Source of the DNA: Laetiporus sulphureus 93-53
Taxonomy: Eukaryota; Basidiomycota; Agaricomycetes; Polyporales; Laetiporaceae
Direction of reading: 5' to 3'
Length of the DNA stretch: 64,000 bases
Assembly (NCBI RefSeq): GCF_001632365.1
Contig: NW_024468535.1
Location: 140,189 to 204,188, forward strand
The notes under the pieces are model-generated. The model saw only the letters and a program-made list of their open reading frames with translations. It made no database searches and had not been told where the DNA came from. Within the stretch, counting starts at the first letter, position 1. The number at the start of each line of letters is the position of its first letter. Shown here one piece after another: positions 11,337 through 24,457 of this stretch. A program made the translations under genes and the position numbers.

Positions 11337-13873
11337 ATGGTGCGATTCCGAGCAAGTTTGACATCAACGAATACTAACGTCCTGTCTTATGGTCAAAGGC
11401 ACCTCGCTCGGACACATATGTTGCTCTTCCAAATGAAGATGCGACTGGCGGAGAGACACCTGAATCGAGCGAGCCCTTGCTCTCGCCAGAAAACGCGTTT
11501 CACGGCGGCACGCTCGTACTCCATAAAGACGGCCGAGGCTATACCTATGCATATGGTCCGAAGGGCCTCAAGGGGCTGCTGCACAATTACTATGCTTTGG
11601 GTTGCGCCGTGTTTGTGTCCATAGGAGGACTGCTCTTCGGTTACGACCAAGGTGTCATTGCGAATGTGCTGGTAATGCGTGACTTCACTGAGAGGTGGCC
11701 CATTGGGGCGTGGGAGAAGGGCGTTATGAGTCAGTCCTATTCATGCAGAAAGTATCAAAAATATAACGCTAAGCTAGAGTGCTCTTCCAGCTGCCGTGCT
11801 CGAGCTGGGAGCCCTAATCGGCGCTCTGACAACTGGCATGCTCGCTGACCGCGTGTCGCGGAGAACGTCAATACTCATAGCATGCAGTACGCTGTTTCGC
11901 ATGCCTCGTCAGAGTAACCTGAGAGCGATAAGGACAGTGTTCCACCAGTCACCTTCTGCGTTGGTTCAGCATTACAGGTTGGCGCACAGAGCCTATTTCA
12001 TCTCACGTTGGGCCGCGCAATAAGTGGACTCGGTATCGGTGCGCTAAGGTGCGTCAGCATCCTACAAATCCCGTGGGCTACTTCAAACGCGTACTTGCAG
12101 CATGCTAGCGCCACTCTACATGGCCGAAATCAGCCCGCCAGAACTCCGGGGTTCGCTCATGACCATGGAACAGCTCGCAATCGTGCTCGGTGCGGTCCTT
12201 GGCTTCTGGACTGGCTTCTTCACACGTAACGGTATGGTTCTAAGCACTGCTTGATTGGTCAATATCCGCCCTCATATCCTGATTAGTTCCTGGATCCACT
12301 TCATGGAGAATACCCCTCGGCATCCAGTTAGGCCCAGGCATTCTACTAGCGACTGGGTGTCTCTTCCTCCCTCCATCACCGAGATTACTCGTCATGCAAG
12401 GCCGCACAGACGAGGCTCTCCACGCACTGGCAAAGCTACGTCGGCGAACACCCGAAGAGAGTGCTACCGACCCTTTGCTTCAGGTGTGCTTGATATCACG
12501 ACCGTGCGGCCGCTCGCTAACAATAGGGATAGATTGAGCTGTTAGAGATGCAGACGGAGGCGATGCTCATCTCGCGACATGTAAACGTTGATGCCTGTGA
12601 AGAATCTGAGGAAGTTGTTAGGACCAGGTCGTTCGCGACGGAACTGAGGTCCTGGCTGCGCCTCTTCGGAGGGCAGTATTGGGAGAGGACTGCCATCGGC
12701 ATCATGATGATGTTCTTTCAGCGTACGTATAGCATGAAATCATTACTAACAAGCCGCGACGTTGATCGTGTTATGATGATTTTGCAGAGTGGAGCGGAAT
12801 TAACGCGCTGCTGTACTACGGTCCAACATTAATGCGATCGCTCGGGTTGCAGGGCGATAGCGCGACGCTGATGGTATCGGGTGGCATTGGGATCGTGCAG
12901 TTCCTGGCTGTGCTCCCTGTCATCGTCGTCATCGACCGGATAGGCGAGTGAATATGACATTGGAATTGTTATAGTGCTAACGCACCATCTTAGGACGCAG
13001 GCCGCTGTTGAGAGGTCCGTGATGAATGATCTCGGTGGTCATTCCTGGGCTTCGTGCTGACGAGCTGGACGAATAGGAGGCAGCGCGATCATGGCGTTGT
13101 CGCACTTCTGCATCGCTATCTTGGTGTGACTTCACGTGTGATCCCATGGTCACGCACTGCTGATGTGTCATTCAGGTTCGGCAATACGAAGGCGCATGGG
13201 AGGCACATAGGTTTGCAGCGTGGATATGCGTTGGGTACGTAAGCATAGTCATAGCCGCACCCTCCTTGTCCCATCTTGCTTCGCCCCAGATGTGTTTATA
13301 TGTTCACCGCGGCCTATGGCATGAGCTATGGTCCGATAGGGTGGGTGCTTTCTACTGAAGTATTTCCACTATCGGTTCGCAGCAAGGGCGTGTCACTTTC
13401 GACGGCGTCAAACTGGTTCAACAACTGTGAGTCATTGCATACGAGCTCGTTGATCTTCGACGAAAGTAGCCCTCGCATTTGAATAGTTCTCATCGGCCTA
13501 GTAACACCAGAGATCATGGAGATCTCACCTTCGTGAGTGGTTTTCAACCTCAATGCTATTCGAGCTGTTGCTCAGCGATCACTTGTATCCAGGGGCACAT
13601 TTCTCGTGTTCACCACTGCGTGCTTTTTGGGCTACATCTGGTCAACCTACGCTGTGCCGGAGACTGCCAACATTTCTCTCGAGGAGATGGACGAAGTGTT
13701 CAGTTCGTCAGCTGGCCGCGAAGATGCCGATCTGAAAGAGCAGGTGTGTTACTATGTCCGACATATATCTGTCGCCTTGGGCGCAGGTCTCATGCTTCTC
13801 GCAGATTGAGCAGGACCTTGGCTTGCATGACTTGGTTCAACGGTGGGCCGCTCACTGTGCCACTACATCGTAG
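11337..13873 (+). CDS. MFS sugar/quinate-type transporter
   Basis: Plasma-membrane proton-coupled transporter of the sugar porter family. Recognisable segments are GGLLFGYDQGVIANV (TM1), LGALIGALTTGMLADRVSRR, LGRAISGLGIGAL, LYMAEISPPELRGSL, the loop PPSPRLL, EWSGINALLYYGPTL, GPIGWVLSTEVFPLSVRSKG and the family terminus PETANISLEEMDEVF. The mature frame begins APRSDTYVALPNEDA at 11399; the nearest fitting start is ATG 11337-11339 directly followed by a 59-nt intron with a perfect TACTAAC branch site. One intron appears to use a GC donor (12944). The gene ends at TAG 13871-13873. The substrate may be a hexose, quinate or another polyol. Confidence 0.85.
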
Positions 13874-14290
13874 TGTCCTAGGCGTATGTCCACTGCCCTC
13901 TGTCGCGGCATTTGCGGGATCCTCTAGAATCAGTCCGTTGAGTAGACATATCATATTGCTTGGGTATGGCGATCATCTAGGTAGTAATGTCTTAGAATAG
14001 GTCGTATAATGGTTCAATCGCATCTCACATGGAAGGATTTTATTGACATTGTCGTGGAGCATGAAAAATAAACGAAATCTCGATGCATTGGTATCGATGA
14101 CATACAGCAGCAACACGAACAAAATGAAACGAGAGACGAGAATGGCTACACTACGAAAAGATCCAGATGCGAGTGATGGACACGACGGACACACGGTGAT
14201 GAGGCGGCAAATGCGAAGCAACGGAGGGCTGAAATACTATATATACAATCATCTTTGTGTGAAATTGTAAAGACATGCAATATCTGTGTT
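13874..14290. other. Convergent intergenic region
   Basis: Holds the 3-prime ends of the transporter and of transportin transcripts. AT-rich, no gene seen. Confidence 0.5.
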
Positions 14291-17200
14291 TCAAACACCG
14301 TATCGTTGTGCTAAGCGCTCCTGTATGGCAGGAGGGAAGGTCGCTACCTGGGCCGACCACCCAGCAACATCATGGTTCTTGAATGTTGTCAGAATCTCTT
14401 GGAACATCGCGTTGAGCTCGGGAGACGGTTGGTTCCATCGAACGATCGCGTTACAGAACCAAAGAAGGCTCTGTGAAGTCACATTAAAACTATTCATTCA
14501 TAACATGATAAAACCTCTTACCTTCATTATACCAGTCGGGTTTGCCTTCACAAGCGTGCACAAACCGCGGAATGCAGAGTCCTTCTCTTCATTGTCGCGT
14601 ATCTCGTACAGTGCCTGGCACCAAGCCTGGGCAAACTCGGGTAGCAGCGGGGCGACCATTGTCGGATGCATGTACCCAACTCGTCCTATTGACACTGCAG
14701 CGTTCTCATGCAGACTGCGAGGGGCTTTGGGGTGAAGGAGGATCGGCACCAAACGTGATATCAGCGGGTTGACCCATTGTCTAAATTCGGGATCATCTGC
14801 CGAGCATACACCGTCAGCGTGAGTGATACACGGAGAAACTTCCATATACCTCGTCCGTAGCGTAGAGCGACTTCACCGACTGACCAAGCTGCGTTGTTGC
14901 ATGCGCTGATGAACTCAACTTTCGGTTCGGGGTCCAACTGCTCAATGAGCTCTTGCATAATCGCCGGCATATGCGGACGCAGAAGCGGGAAGCAGTTCAT
15001 GGCCATATCGCCGACGAGCGCATAAGCGGATTGCCGAACGGGCGCTTGTGGGTGCTTCAAGCAGAAGGTGAGCAACGAGAGAAGGTTCGGCTGGCTACGT
15101 GTGATCAACGGCTCCAGAGCCATGCCGAGGCCCTGCGTCAGACCGGACAACAGGTCAAGCGCGACAACCAGGAACGATCTGTCTGGTTCGTCCATGTCCG
15201 AATTCTGCTGGTACGCTTGGTACTGAAGCAGGGAACTGTGGACGATGGCAGCGCAGCGCTCGAAGATAGGCCCCGCGTAAGGAAGGAAGGCGGGACCCAT
15301 GGCTATGGTCACGGATGCGAGACACTACACATTACAGAAGAGTTAATTTTGGCAGAACTGTTTGTGCGCGCAACAGGTATCACGTACCTCCAGAAGGGGA
15401 ATAAGGTCCTCATCATCGTCTTTAAGCTTGCTCCACCGCTTAAGGAGTGGTGGCATGAGAATCTCTACGAACGTTGGATTTTGTAACGCTGGGCCGACGG
15501 CATCAGCGAGAGTACCGACAGCATCATACAAAATGAGCATGTTCTTGTGCTGGTACTTGTCGAAGGCGAAGACGAGGTTACGCAGGACTGGCTCAAGGAA
15601 CGGCACAAGCTCGGCGCCCGCGTCCTCCTCAAACGTCGCGAATGCGCTACAACCAGCTTCTTGGACACGCTTGTTGTTATCGAGGACCATACGCAAAAGC
15701 TGCAAGGCGTCAACTATCAACAAGAAGTGATTATGAATCCGATGCTCACCCCTTCCAATGTTGGGACGAAGAACAGGTTCCTATGCTCTTCTGATACAGG
15801 CTGAGTACACCAGCTGGCATACCGGCCCAGCGTCCAACACGTGATCGACCGCACAAGAGGCTTCAAACGAAGTCAGCGAAGCGCATGGTGAATGTCACGT
15901 TGACGTACCTTGGGATCGTTCAGCGTGTTGTTGAGGTACGGGACCAGCGTCGACAGATGAGGCTCAATTGCATCGATACAACCTAGGCAGCATGGTTAAC
16001 ATCCTGTACACCGTGGAACACCCGGTGCTTACCTTCGGCCATCGCACCCAGAGCCAGGATACCGCTCTCTCGCTGCAGCCAGTCTTCACTCCATAGCTTG
16101 TTTTTGAGGGGCTCCAGCAGAACATTGAGCAAATCGGCACCAAACCGAACTGCCAATACGTCCAACGCCGCCGCGGCGCATTTTCTCAGGTTCCATTCAG
16201 TCGACATCTCGTCGAAGTCCTCGTCCTCGTCAAGTTCATCGAGTTCGTCATCATCATCCTCTAGCTCCTCGCCGTACGCTCCAATACGTGGCTTGGACGA
16301 AGCGTCTGCGCCATTCGCCTCGTGCTCGTAGCCGTGCGATTTACCTCCATAGTGTCGCGGTTTGATGTCGCTTTCCTTATCTGGAACAGACGCGTCCTCT
16401 GCGTCGGCCTCGAGCCACACCAGGTCGTCCTCGCCATATACCATGCAATCGAGCAAGACCGGTGCAACCTTTCCAAGAAGTGGGTGAAGGTATGGCGCGA
16501 GGTCGGGATCCTCGGCAAAGGTTAACCAGAACTCGCAGGCCTCGAGAGCGACGTTTTCATTCTTGTCCTTTGTCGAGTATAGCATGTATTCTGCGACATT
16601 GTTCATCTCCGGCATGAGCTTCTCGGGTCGAGACGCAAGGAGCAGGACGAGCGCCTGGCAGACATGACGGCGCACGGAGGGGTCTTCGTCCGATGCCCGC
16701 TTGAAGAGCGCCGCAATGAAGGCGTCTATGTGGGCGAACAGTGATTGACAGCCGATGGGTACGAAGTAGGACAGACAAGCGATAGCATGTGAACGCATTT
16801 TTGAGTTGGGATGCTCCGAGAGGATGAGAAATTTCGGAATCATGAATTCAAGGGGCCATGTGCCGCTGATCTCGACGTCCAGCTTCCGAGGATAGTCTTC
16901 ACATGCCTTCTCGAGCACGTTAAATGCCGCCTAAAGCCAAATCGTGTGAGATCATATCGCTAGCGATCGATGATGCACAAATAAGCAGAGAACGCATATT
17001 AGATTCAGGCGATGTAGTAGTCGCCACCACACCGCGACCCTCAGGAGCATGATGCGCAGTCAAAAGCAACAACCAAATGCAAACCTCTTTCCGTCCCACT
17101 CGTGCACCTGATAGGAAGTTGCAAAGATGCTTACCTCTTGTTGGTCGAAATTCGTCGAATCCAAGTAATGCACCAGCTGTTGCAGACACTCCGGCCAGTT

Positions 17201-17629
17201 CTTGGGCTCCAAGATACCAAGGAATGCGACGATATCTTGCCCAGCTGCATTACGGATCATAACCGAAGGATCATTGAAAGCCTGCAAGACTGAGGTCTTC
17301 ACGAACGACACTACGTCCGGTGATGATCTGAGAATGAGACGGGCATTGTTCTTGAGGAGATATCCAGCGATTGTACGGATACGGTCCTCCTCCTGCGGCA
17401 TGCACGCGAGGATGTAGGAGAGATAGCCAATATAATCAGGAACGCGCGTGAAACTGTTCAATTTCTTTGTAATGGTAGATTAATGAGCATGAGATGCGGT
17501 AGCCGAAATTACGAAACGACGTACATGAGTAATAGTATGCTGAACCTGCGTGTTCTGGGTATCTGTTGAGTCGTGGATTGTCTGCAAAATTTCCTGCAGT
17601 CCATCTTGTTGAGGGACCCAGGAGGACAT
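14291..17629 (-). CDS. KAP104: Transportin (importin beta-2/karyopherin)
   Basis: Nuclear import receptor for hnRNP-like cargo with PY-type localisation signals. The start [18 protein letters not shown] at 17629 and HEAT repeats throughout match the family: the first repeats ([12 protein letters not shown], then [19 protein letters not shown]), the middle block with [14 protein letters not shown], and a long acidic loop ([18 protein letters not shown], near 16200-16270) that in transportin displaces cargo on Ran-GTP binding. The C-terminus reads [14 protein letters not shown] and ends RLAQRYGV. About seven or more exons. It is convergent with the MFS gene and looks intact; it is a single-copy housekeeping gene enclosed between the two inverted arms. 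Confidence 0.92.
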
Positions 17630-19076
17630 AGTGGATGATCAAGACGCGTGAACAGCGTAGAGCAAGTCAATGGACGCGTAAAAGTGGGGACAAGTTCGGC
17701 TTGAGGGTGTCGGGCTTGCTGTTTGTTTGCGACAAACCTGCGTGGCTGATGTAAGTTAATTCATTTCGGTAATTCCCATCAACATTTCCAAATCAGGAAC
17801 GTCCATCACTTTCTCGTACTACTTTCTCCTCCGACACACATGCATTCATGGCCCTTCCGAGTTGCTCGCCAGCATTCCATCTGCAGCTACGAGACATCTG
17901 TGTGCTTTCTTATAGATGTCATGTTATGCCGAGGCTGTGATAGACTTCGACGGAAGAGGTGTTCCAGCCTACAAATCCGCCTACTGTTGGTTGGCAACTC
18001 CACCGTGCAACGCCACATTACTGCTTCATGCATGATCATGATATCGCGAAGCAGGACCTCCCTCTCCGTGATCTCACGACTCACTTGTAATTGTTCCTAT
18101 TCTGGTTGATGATTTCTGACCGGAGTCCCATGTCCGGTGTGACTCTTTTGCCTGCTGGGCGTGCGGATATGAAATCGATCACCAAGCACCCGGATAGCTT
18201 TCTGCAGCACCAGGCTCCTCCCCATTTGTTCCTGGGGGCTAGAGAAGGTGTCTTCGTCGACGCTGAAGCATCAGATGACCCGTGCTTCATCCGCCGAAGT
18301 GGCCACATCCGAGTCAGTTATAGGTTTAAGCTTTTCGATTACTTCTACGGGCTTAATCGGTCCTCTGAACACCGCTATCGCCAGACAGAGGATACTGTAG
18401 ATATATGAAGCCTGCGGAGTTTGGAGGGCTGTCTCATCTGTCATCTGTCCATCCATGGGAGACTACACTAGTCCTCTGCATAGGTGTTTCCTCGCCTCGC
18501 CTAGCAGCCATCTGATTTCCTCCGATAAAATTGTCTTGCGATAATTCTTTAGGCCATTCAGGCCATGTAGAAGTGAGCACACAGAATGAGCCATGGCTTC
18601 ATGGCACGACTCTTTTTTTGGCCGGGCACTTCTAGTGCGATGGATGTTGAGCGTCTAAGTAGTATCCGTCAATGGCACCTTGGCAAGTGAGAAGGGCGAT
18701 GTGTGCGTCATGAATGAGAGATATTTACTCAGAGCCACTGAAAGAAAGAGACTGCGGAAGTTCATGGTCTACGAAGGAGAGCACGTTGACACGATCGAGT
18801 ATTTGCGTCTGAATCTAGCTACTAGGATTTGGTACGTAACGTCCTCAGATACGTTTACTTCGAAAGCGGATGGGAAGGAGCCTACTACCGCGCTGCCGAT
18901 GCGTCTAGAAGAAAGCTGGCACGACGCCGATTGGAGGTGGACGCACAAGTCCAAGTCAATATGCTTCTATCATGATAAGCTAGCAAAGATGGGCGTGCAT
19001 GCCCACGGATCCGCGGCACCAATCCATCAGTTTCTATTTAGCAAAAGTCTGAGGCCGTTTAAAGCTTTGTATGGTC
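17630..19076. other. Intergenic region, no supported gene
   Basis: Promoter side of KAP104 and 3-prime side of the serine hydrolase. Open frames of 60-105 codons occur (for example 18091-18408) but show no domain, signal peptide or consistent splice sites. Confidence 0.5.
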
Positions 19077-20384
19077 TTATGAAGCGTTCTCCGTGCCGTT
19101 CTCGGGCGTTATTGGGGTCGAGATTCCCGAAGCATTCTGAGATGCCGCCGCCGGCCCTGGGGCTGGGATATCCCCCAGAGGATCCTTCATGTAGCTTCGT
19201 AAGAAGTTGCGCCAAGGAGCCTTGGACGGAACGAAATGCCCTAGACACACCGGCACGATTACTCCACGGTCGTCCGTGCCAAGGGGTTTACGACGTACCG
19301 CCATCATGATGCACGACGCGTTTGTTGTCTGAGATATCTATGAGAGTCTTCGATCGTTCCTCGACAACGATGACGTCGGTCCTCCCCAGGACGTGCAGCG
19401 TTGGCGTGGAGTACGAGGGTGAGAATATCGTGTCAGCGAGCGGGCTGCGAGGTCGGAATCCCGCTACCGCGATGCAGAATCCCCTGGGAAGTCGATCAAT
19501 TAATCTCGGATATCTCGGGGGCCGGCGGCATGATGCATATTGCGTCCTGAGACTTACAAAGGAGGATGCGGTGGCTTTCCATCAATCAAGAAGGGCGGAT
19601 GCGCTTGCGGCCTTTCTAGCTGGACCGAACCACCGAAGTATGATCAGCTCTTCGAGTCCGCAGACGGAACATAGTAGACGTACAAGAGCAGCGAGGATAG
19701 CAGCCATCGCTGCTCCCTGGCTGTCGTATGATGATTGATCAGTTGCGCACTTGGGGACTGGGACTATGAAGGCCAAACCTGAAACCAAATACTCCCTAGA
19801 ACAGTAAACACGTCGCAAAGCGCCGTACAAACGTCATTCGGAAGACACATACCTCATAGTGGTCCTTCGCTAGGATGTCTCTCAATGCAGCGAGCGAATC
19901 ATCTAACCCGCGTGCCAGATTCCGGTCAGCCTCCGCCTTCCACCATCCGCGCGGTGCCAGTGCAGGATCCTGTTCTTTTACTGCCTCTGGGGCCCCGAGG
20001 TCCTCAAGTGACGAGTTGTTCGAGAGCGTGCTCAAGTACGCCATGTCCACGGGAGTGAGTACGTAAGGCGCATCGACGAACACTGTGGGGAGCGTCATGT
20101 TCAGCAAGCATTGATCAAGCAGCCTGAGGGCGGGGAGGGAACACACACCGAGTTCCACATCCTTGCCGCATGTCTTGCGGAGCGCGCCCATCTATGGGAC
20201 ACATCAGACCAATCTCTTCCACCGATGATATAAACTCGTTTCCCCTCACCCTTTTGCTGAAGATCGTCGCACTTTGAGCGTACCTTGGAGATCATGAGCC
20301 ATCGGCCATCTCAACGGCTTGCTGTGATGAAAGTATAACTGTGACTTGCCCGTGCAACATGAGAACTTTACGAGTGGTCGCCAT
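19077..20384 (-). CDS. FSH1-family serine hydrolase (alpha/beta hydrolase)
   Basis: Alpha/beta hydrolase of the family of serine hydrolases. The start at 20384 gives MATTRKVLMLHGYAQSATIF, with an intron after HG that uses a GC donor (20349-20348). Further exons give KRMGALRKTC, VFVDAPYVLTPVDM, the nucleophile elbow GVFGFSQGAAMAAILAAL, PPFLIDGKPPHPP, FCIAVAGFRP, the Asp region LHVLGRTDVIV and the His region HHDGGHFVPS. Ser, Asp and His of the triad are therefore all present. About seven introns, stop at 19077. Substrate is probably a short ester; some family members sit in secondary-metabolite clusters, but nothing here shows that. Confidence 0.88.
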
Positions 20385-21293
20385 CGAAGATGTCTATTTT
20401 CGTGATCAGAAAAATGAAGCGGGTTATAGGTCTTGACCGATCTTTCTACACGAATTCCTGGTTTGCGCCAATAGGTCACGCTATATTCCTGCGGAGTCAT
20501 CAGTGTTGTTGAAGGTTTCTGCACCAGGCGCGCTGAAGCTCACGAATCAGTTTGCTCTCGATGATACGATAGGTATGAAGCAGCTTTTCGATCTGGCTAT
20601 CTGGCTATCTGGGTTATAGATGTAGGACTGACACCTAGCGATGTGAAGTCACTACTGACAAAGGAGAGCGTAGATCCCTTACTTGTTCGATTCTTGACGT
20701 CGCAGAGTCTACAGTTCCAAAACGCGAGAATCTCGGCGCGGCACCGAACATGGACATGTTTGATCCGTTGTCGATGATCGGCTGATCCGAGCTCGGCGTC
20801 ACGGCCAGAAGGTAGAAATCAGTTGGCAGGGATCACCATTCAAGCTGAGCTCGTCATACAAATCGAAATGTAACCGTCGACAAGCCGGATCATAAGCGTC
20901 CTCAAGCTTCAAGAGGCTGTTTGTCGTGAGCTTTACCTGGCGGTGAATCCCGCGCACGAGTCCGAAGTGTGCGGTGACGAGCGTGCAAACGTTAGCATCT
21001 CAACATGGCATCGCAGCTGACTTTTTTTTGAATGCCTCTGAGAACATACGACACCAAACGAGGGGTCAACAGAATGAGTATGACATCCAGTGTACATGGC
21101 ATTAATATGGGCCTATGGATATAGTACAACAGTGGGCAGGTCGCCACTGCAAGTGAGATGCTGATTATATGATACTTCGAGCCATCATTAAATTATCGGA
21201 CGACTGACTTTGAGCAACAAGGCATGTTAGTGGCAAGTAATCCGGAAAACGTGAATGACCGCATGCACCGAAAGACGCCAGCACAGGAAGCCT
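20385..21293. other. Intergenic region
   Basis: No gene supported. A short tandem CTGGCTATCTGGCTATCTGG occurs near 20600. The rest shows no domain or splice pattern. Confidence 0.45.
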
Positions 21294-22612
21294 TCACATC
21301 GCCTGGCAGGCAGCAAAGGCATCACCATAAAGCTCCTGCGTCTCCCTCCACGCCTCCGCCCAGTCTTCCACCTCCTCCGCAAGAATCCCACCATGTTTCC
21401 CCTTTTTGCTCTGGATGTTCTTTTCTAGTTTCTCGAGCGGAACCTCCGCGTAGTCGCCCTGCAAGAACGGCTTCACGAGCGTGTAGTGCACGATGCGCGT
21501 CTCTGTCTTGAGATCCTCCCAGAGCGCGGGCGAGCGCTTCTTGATAGCCAGATTCGCGTTGTACGCATAGGGAAGGCGCATGGCCTCCTTGCCGTAATAA
21601 TAGTTGAGGAACGACTGCTCCGCATCCTCCGCAGGGTACGTCGCGGTACCGATCTTGGAGACCATATCGTTGAACACGTCCATCGACGGGCGGAGGAAGA
21701 GCACGCCCGCGTTGAACTCGACGCCGAATCCGCGCCCGTCGATGAAGACGTCCGGCACGGCACCGAACGAGTACGGGAGCGTGAAAAGCTCGTCAAAGTT
21801 GCGCCGGACGAGCGTGTCCGCGTCGAGGTACACAAGGCTGCGCACGCCGAGCTTGCCGAGCGTCCAGAGCTGCAGTTTCGAGTACTGGTCGACAAAGTGG
21901 CGATGCACGCCCGCGTACGGCGGCGCGATACGCGCGACTGGATGTGGTGTCCAGCCTGTTGCAGATGCGATGCAGACCGCGCGCGGGGACGTCTTTTCGG
22001 GTAGGTAGATCATGATTCGGCTCGCGGAGCTGTTCACTTTGTTCAGTGTGTGGCCGAGCGTGGCAACTGCGACTGCGAAGGCATCGGTATAGAGGCTTGT
22101 CACAATTGCGTTCTCGTTGCTCGCTTGAGGTATTGAGACGTCGGATGCGAGGAGTGGGTAGCCATGGCTGGGGGTGGGGAGATGGATAAGAACGCTGAGC
22201 ACAAAGGTTGGAGATCATAGACAAACTGAACGGTTCATGGATCTATATCTGAGGAAGCACGCCCACGGCTCCTGCACATGAAGTACCTTCGATCTGTCAA
22301 ACTCCGTCCATCCCACCCTTGCTCATTATGGCATGAGCAGCCAATCCGACATGGCATGCCCGACGCCTCCCAGCGCCCCCGCCTTCTAACCAGAATGAAA
22401 GACGAAGATACAACTCACAGATGCTGATAGTTGTCCAGCGCTGCTGGCGTCGCGCCATAAAAGTACTTCCAAAGGAAGAAGATATTCGCGAGCACGGAAA
22501 GACTAATCAAGATCTTGCCAAACGGCCAGCGCTGGCTGGTGGCCGTGCCCTGAAAGCCGTTCCACAGCGGTGAATACTCCTTATATCGCCGGAACGTCGA
22601 AAATACAGCCAT
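21294..22612 (-). CDS. GT8 family glycosyltransferase, type II membrane protein (copy 1)
   Basis: Predicted Golgi retaining glycosyltransferase of the glycogenin-like GT8 family. Exon 1 starts at 22612 (MAVFSTFRRYKEYSPLW), carries one membrane anchor (ILISLSVLANIFFLW) and ends in LDNYQHL. After one intron of about 220 nt, exon 2 holds the catalytic domain: NAIVTSLYTDAFAVAV, the metal-binding LVYLDADTLV (DxD), VEFNAGVLFLRPS, EQSFLNYYYG and the C-terminal RIVHYTLVKPFL. It is the first of three tandem same-strand paralogs (next at 23283 and 25895) with the same two-exon plan. Sugar donor and acceptor cannot be read from sequence. Confidence 0.88.
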
Positions 22613-23282
22613 GTAACAATCGCTGGCAGAGTTTTGGGAGGTATATGGGAGGCTGGAGAGATGCAATTATGCGGAATCACCGCGACTGCGCCGCAGGAGT
22701 TGGCCGTTGGTCACGAGCATAAGCGATAGACATGTTGACGCCCTGGCAGAACGACGAACGTGCATATAAAGGTGTGCTCGATGATTGCGACAAGCGTTTG
22801 GTAACTTGGAAAGGGAGGAGAAGAAAGTATACTCATACAATCACTCTAGTGCCAAGGCGTCTCGGATACACCGACTTTGGAACTTGATCAGGCCTAATAT
22901 ATTCCCCTCCCCGAATGACTGCTAGTACACATGTACAGACCGACATAGATTGTCCAACAACTAAGCAGCTTGTAGACGACGTCTCGCGTTTCTGTCTGAC
23001 GAAAATGTGTGCGTTGAGACCGAATCCGCTGTCTTCGCGTCTCAGCGTTTTAGACGCGATGACCTTACTAACTGCATGAGCAACAATAAACTGTCGGTGT
23101 ATTAGTCTATAGCTTCAGCCGTGCAATGCGAATACAATAATATGAATATAAAGGACAGTCCTGACATAACGTGCCACCTTGCTGTACAGATAATGCAGAA
23201 CAGCGACACTAGCAGATCGGATCAGCATCACCAGAACAAGCGACAGAGCAGCGCGACTCACCTGCTCAATGCCAATTGTGCA
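22613..23282. other. Spacer between GT8 copies 1 and 2
   Basis: Promoter of copy 1 and 3-prime end of copy 2; no gene seen. Confidence 0.5.
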
Positions 23283-24457
23283 TCATGGAACTGGAGGACT
23301 CGCTGCGGCACTACCGCACTCGGTCAGCGCGTCGGCATGAGTCCGTCGTGTATCTATCCAGAACTCCAACCACTCCCGCAGCTCCTCCTCGAACAGACCT
23401 CCGTATTGAGAGATCTTGTTCTGCACGTTTGCCTCCATCCGCCGTATCTCGACCACCGTTGCGCCCGAGTTGTCGAATTCTTTCAGGAACGGTTTGACGA
23501 GCGTGTAATGCACGATGCGTGCCTGTCGCTTGACGTCTGCCCAAAGCTCCGGCGCCCTTTTCTTGATGGCAAGGTTGGCATTATAGGCGTATGGAAGGCG
23601 CACCGCCTCGGCTCCGTAGTAGTGATTGAGGAACGACTGCTCCGCCTCGTGCATGTTATACGACGCAGTGCCGATCTTGGCGAGCATGTCCTGAAACACG
23701 GCAGTCGACGGTCGGAGGAAGAGCACGCCCGCATTGAAGCTTAGCGAAAAGCCTGGGTTGTCGACGTACACGTCCGGCACCGCGGCGAAGTTGTACGGCA
23801 GGTCGAACAGCTCGTCAAAGTTGCGGAGTACGAGCGTGTCGGCGTCGAGGTAAACGGCGCCCTTTATGCCGGCGTCGGCAAGCGTCCAGATGTTGAGCTT
23901 CGAGTACTGGTCCATGAAGTGCTCAAAGACGCCTTGGCCGTTACGTGGAGGAGGGATGCGTGGTATTGCGCGGGCGACGAAGCCGGTGGATGTCGCAATG
24001 CATAGGGCGCGGGGGGAGATCTTCTCGGGAAGGTAGAACAAGATGCGGCTCGCGGTGCTGTTGGCTCTGTTGAGCGAGTGGCCGAGGGTGGCGATCGCGG
24101 TTGCATACGAGTCGGTGTATAAACTCGTCACGATCGCATTCCCGGTCGGATCAGGTGCACGGAACGTGGTGAGGAACTCGTCGTTGACGACCGGCTGTAT
24201 GTTTCTGTATCGATCAATGTCAAGCCGGGAACACATCTCCCAAGAGCGTACGCACAGGAGGCGACTCACAATGGCTGATAGTTATCGAGAGGAAGCGGCC
24301 ACTTCTTGGATAGCTTGCTACACAAGACAATGTTCATAATCCCTGATACTGCGAGCAGAACGACGGCCACGAAGCCATATTTGCGGGGACTCGACTTGGA
24401 GCTCGAATTTTCGGACCACAGCGGAGTGTAGTCCTTGTAGCGGGACCAGCATGACAT
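23283..24457 (-). CDS. GT8 family glycosyltransferase, type II membrane protein (copy 2)
   Basis: Second tandem GT8 paralog. Exon 1 from 24457 gives MSCWSRYKDYTPLW, an anchor (GFVAVVLLAVSGIMNIVL) and LDNYQPL; a single short intron precedes the catalytic exon beginning with NIQPVVNDEFLTTF. Catalytic motifs are NAIVTSLYTDSYATAIATLG, AVYLDADTLVLRN (DxD), LSFNAGVLFLRPS, EQSFLNHYYG and RIVHYTLVKPFL. The C-terminal tail is Ala/Ser/Pro rich. No disruption seen. It is closer to copy 3 than to copy 1 at several motifs (for example TDSYATAIA). Confidence 0.88.

Noticed and set aside
14953..15486. 177-codon plus-strand open frame
   Set aside because: Antisense to HEAT-repeat exons of transportin.
18680..19309. 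209-codon plus-strand open frame
   Set aside because: It is antisense to the last exons of the FSH1-type hydrolase, whose catalytic motifs are unmistakable on the minus strand.
21473..22004. Long overlapping frames on both strands within GT8 copy 1
   Set aside because: Shadow frames of a GC-rich catalytic exon; Arg/Ser-rich composition and no domain.
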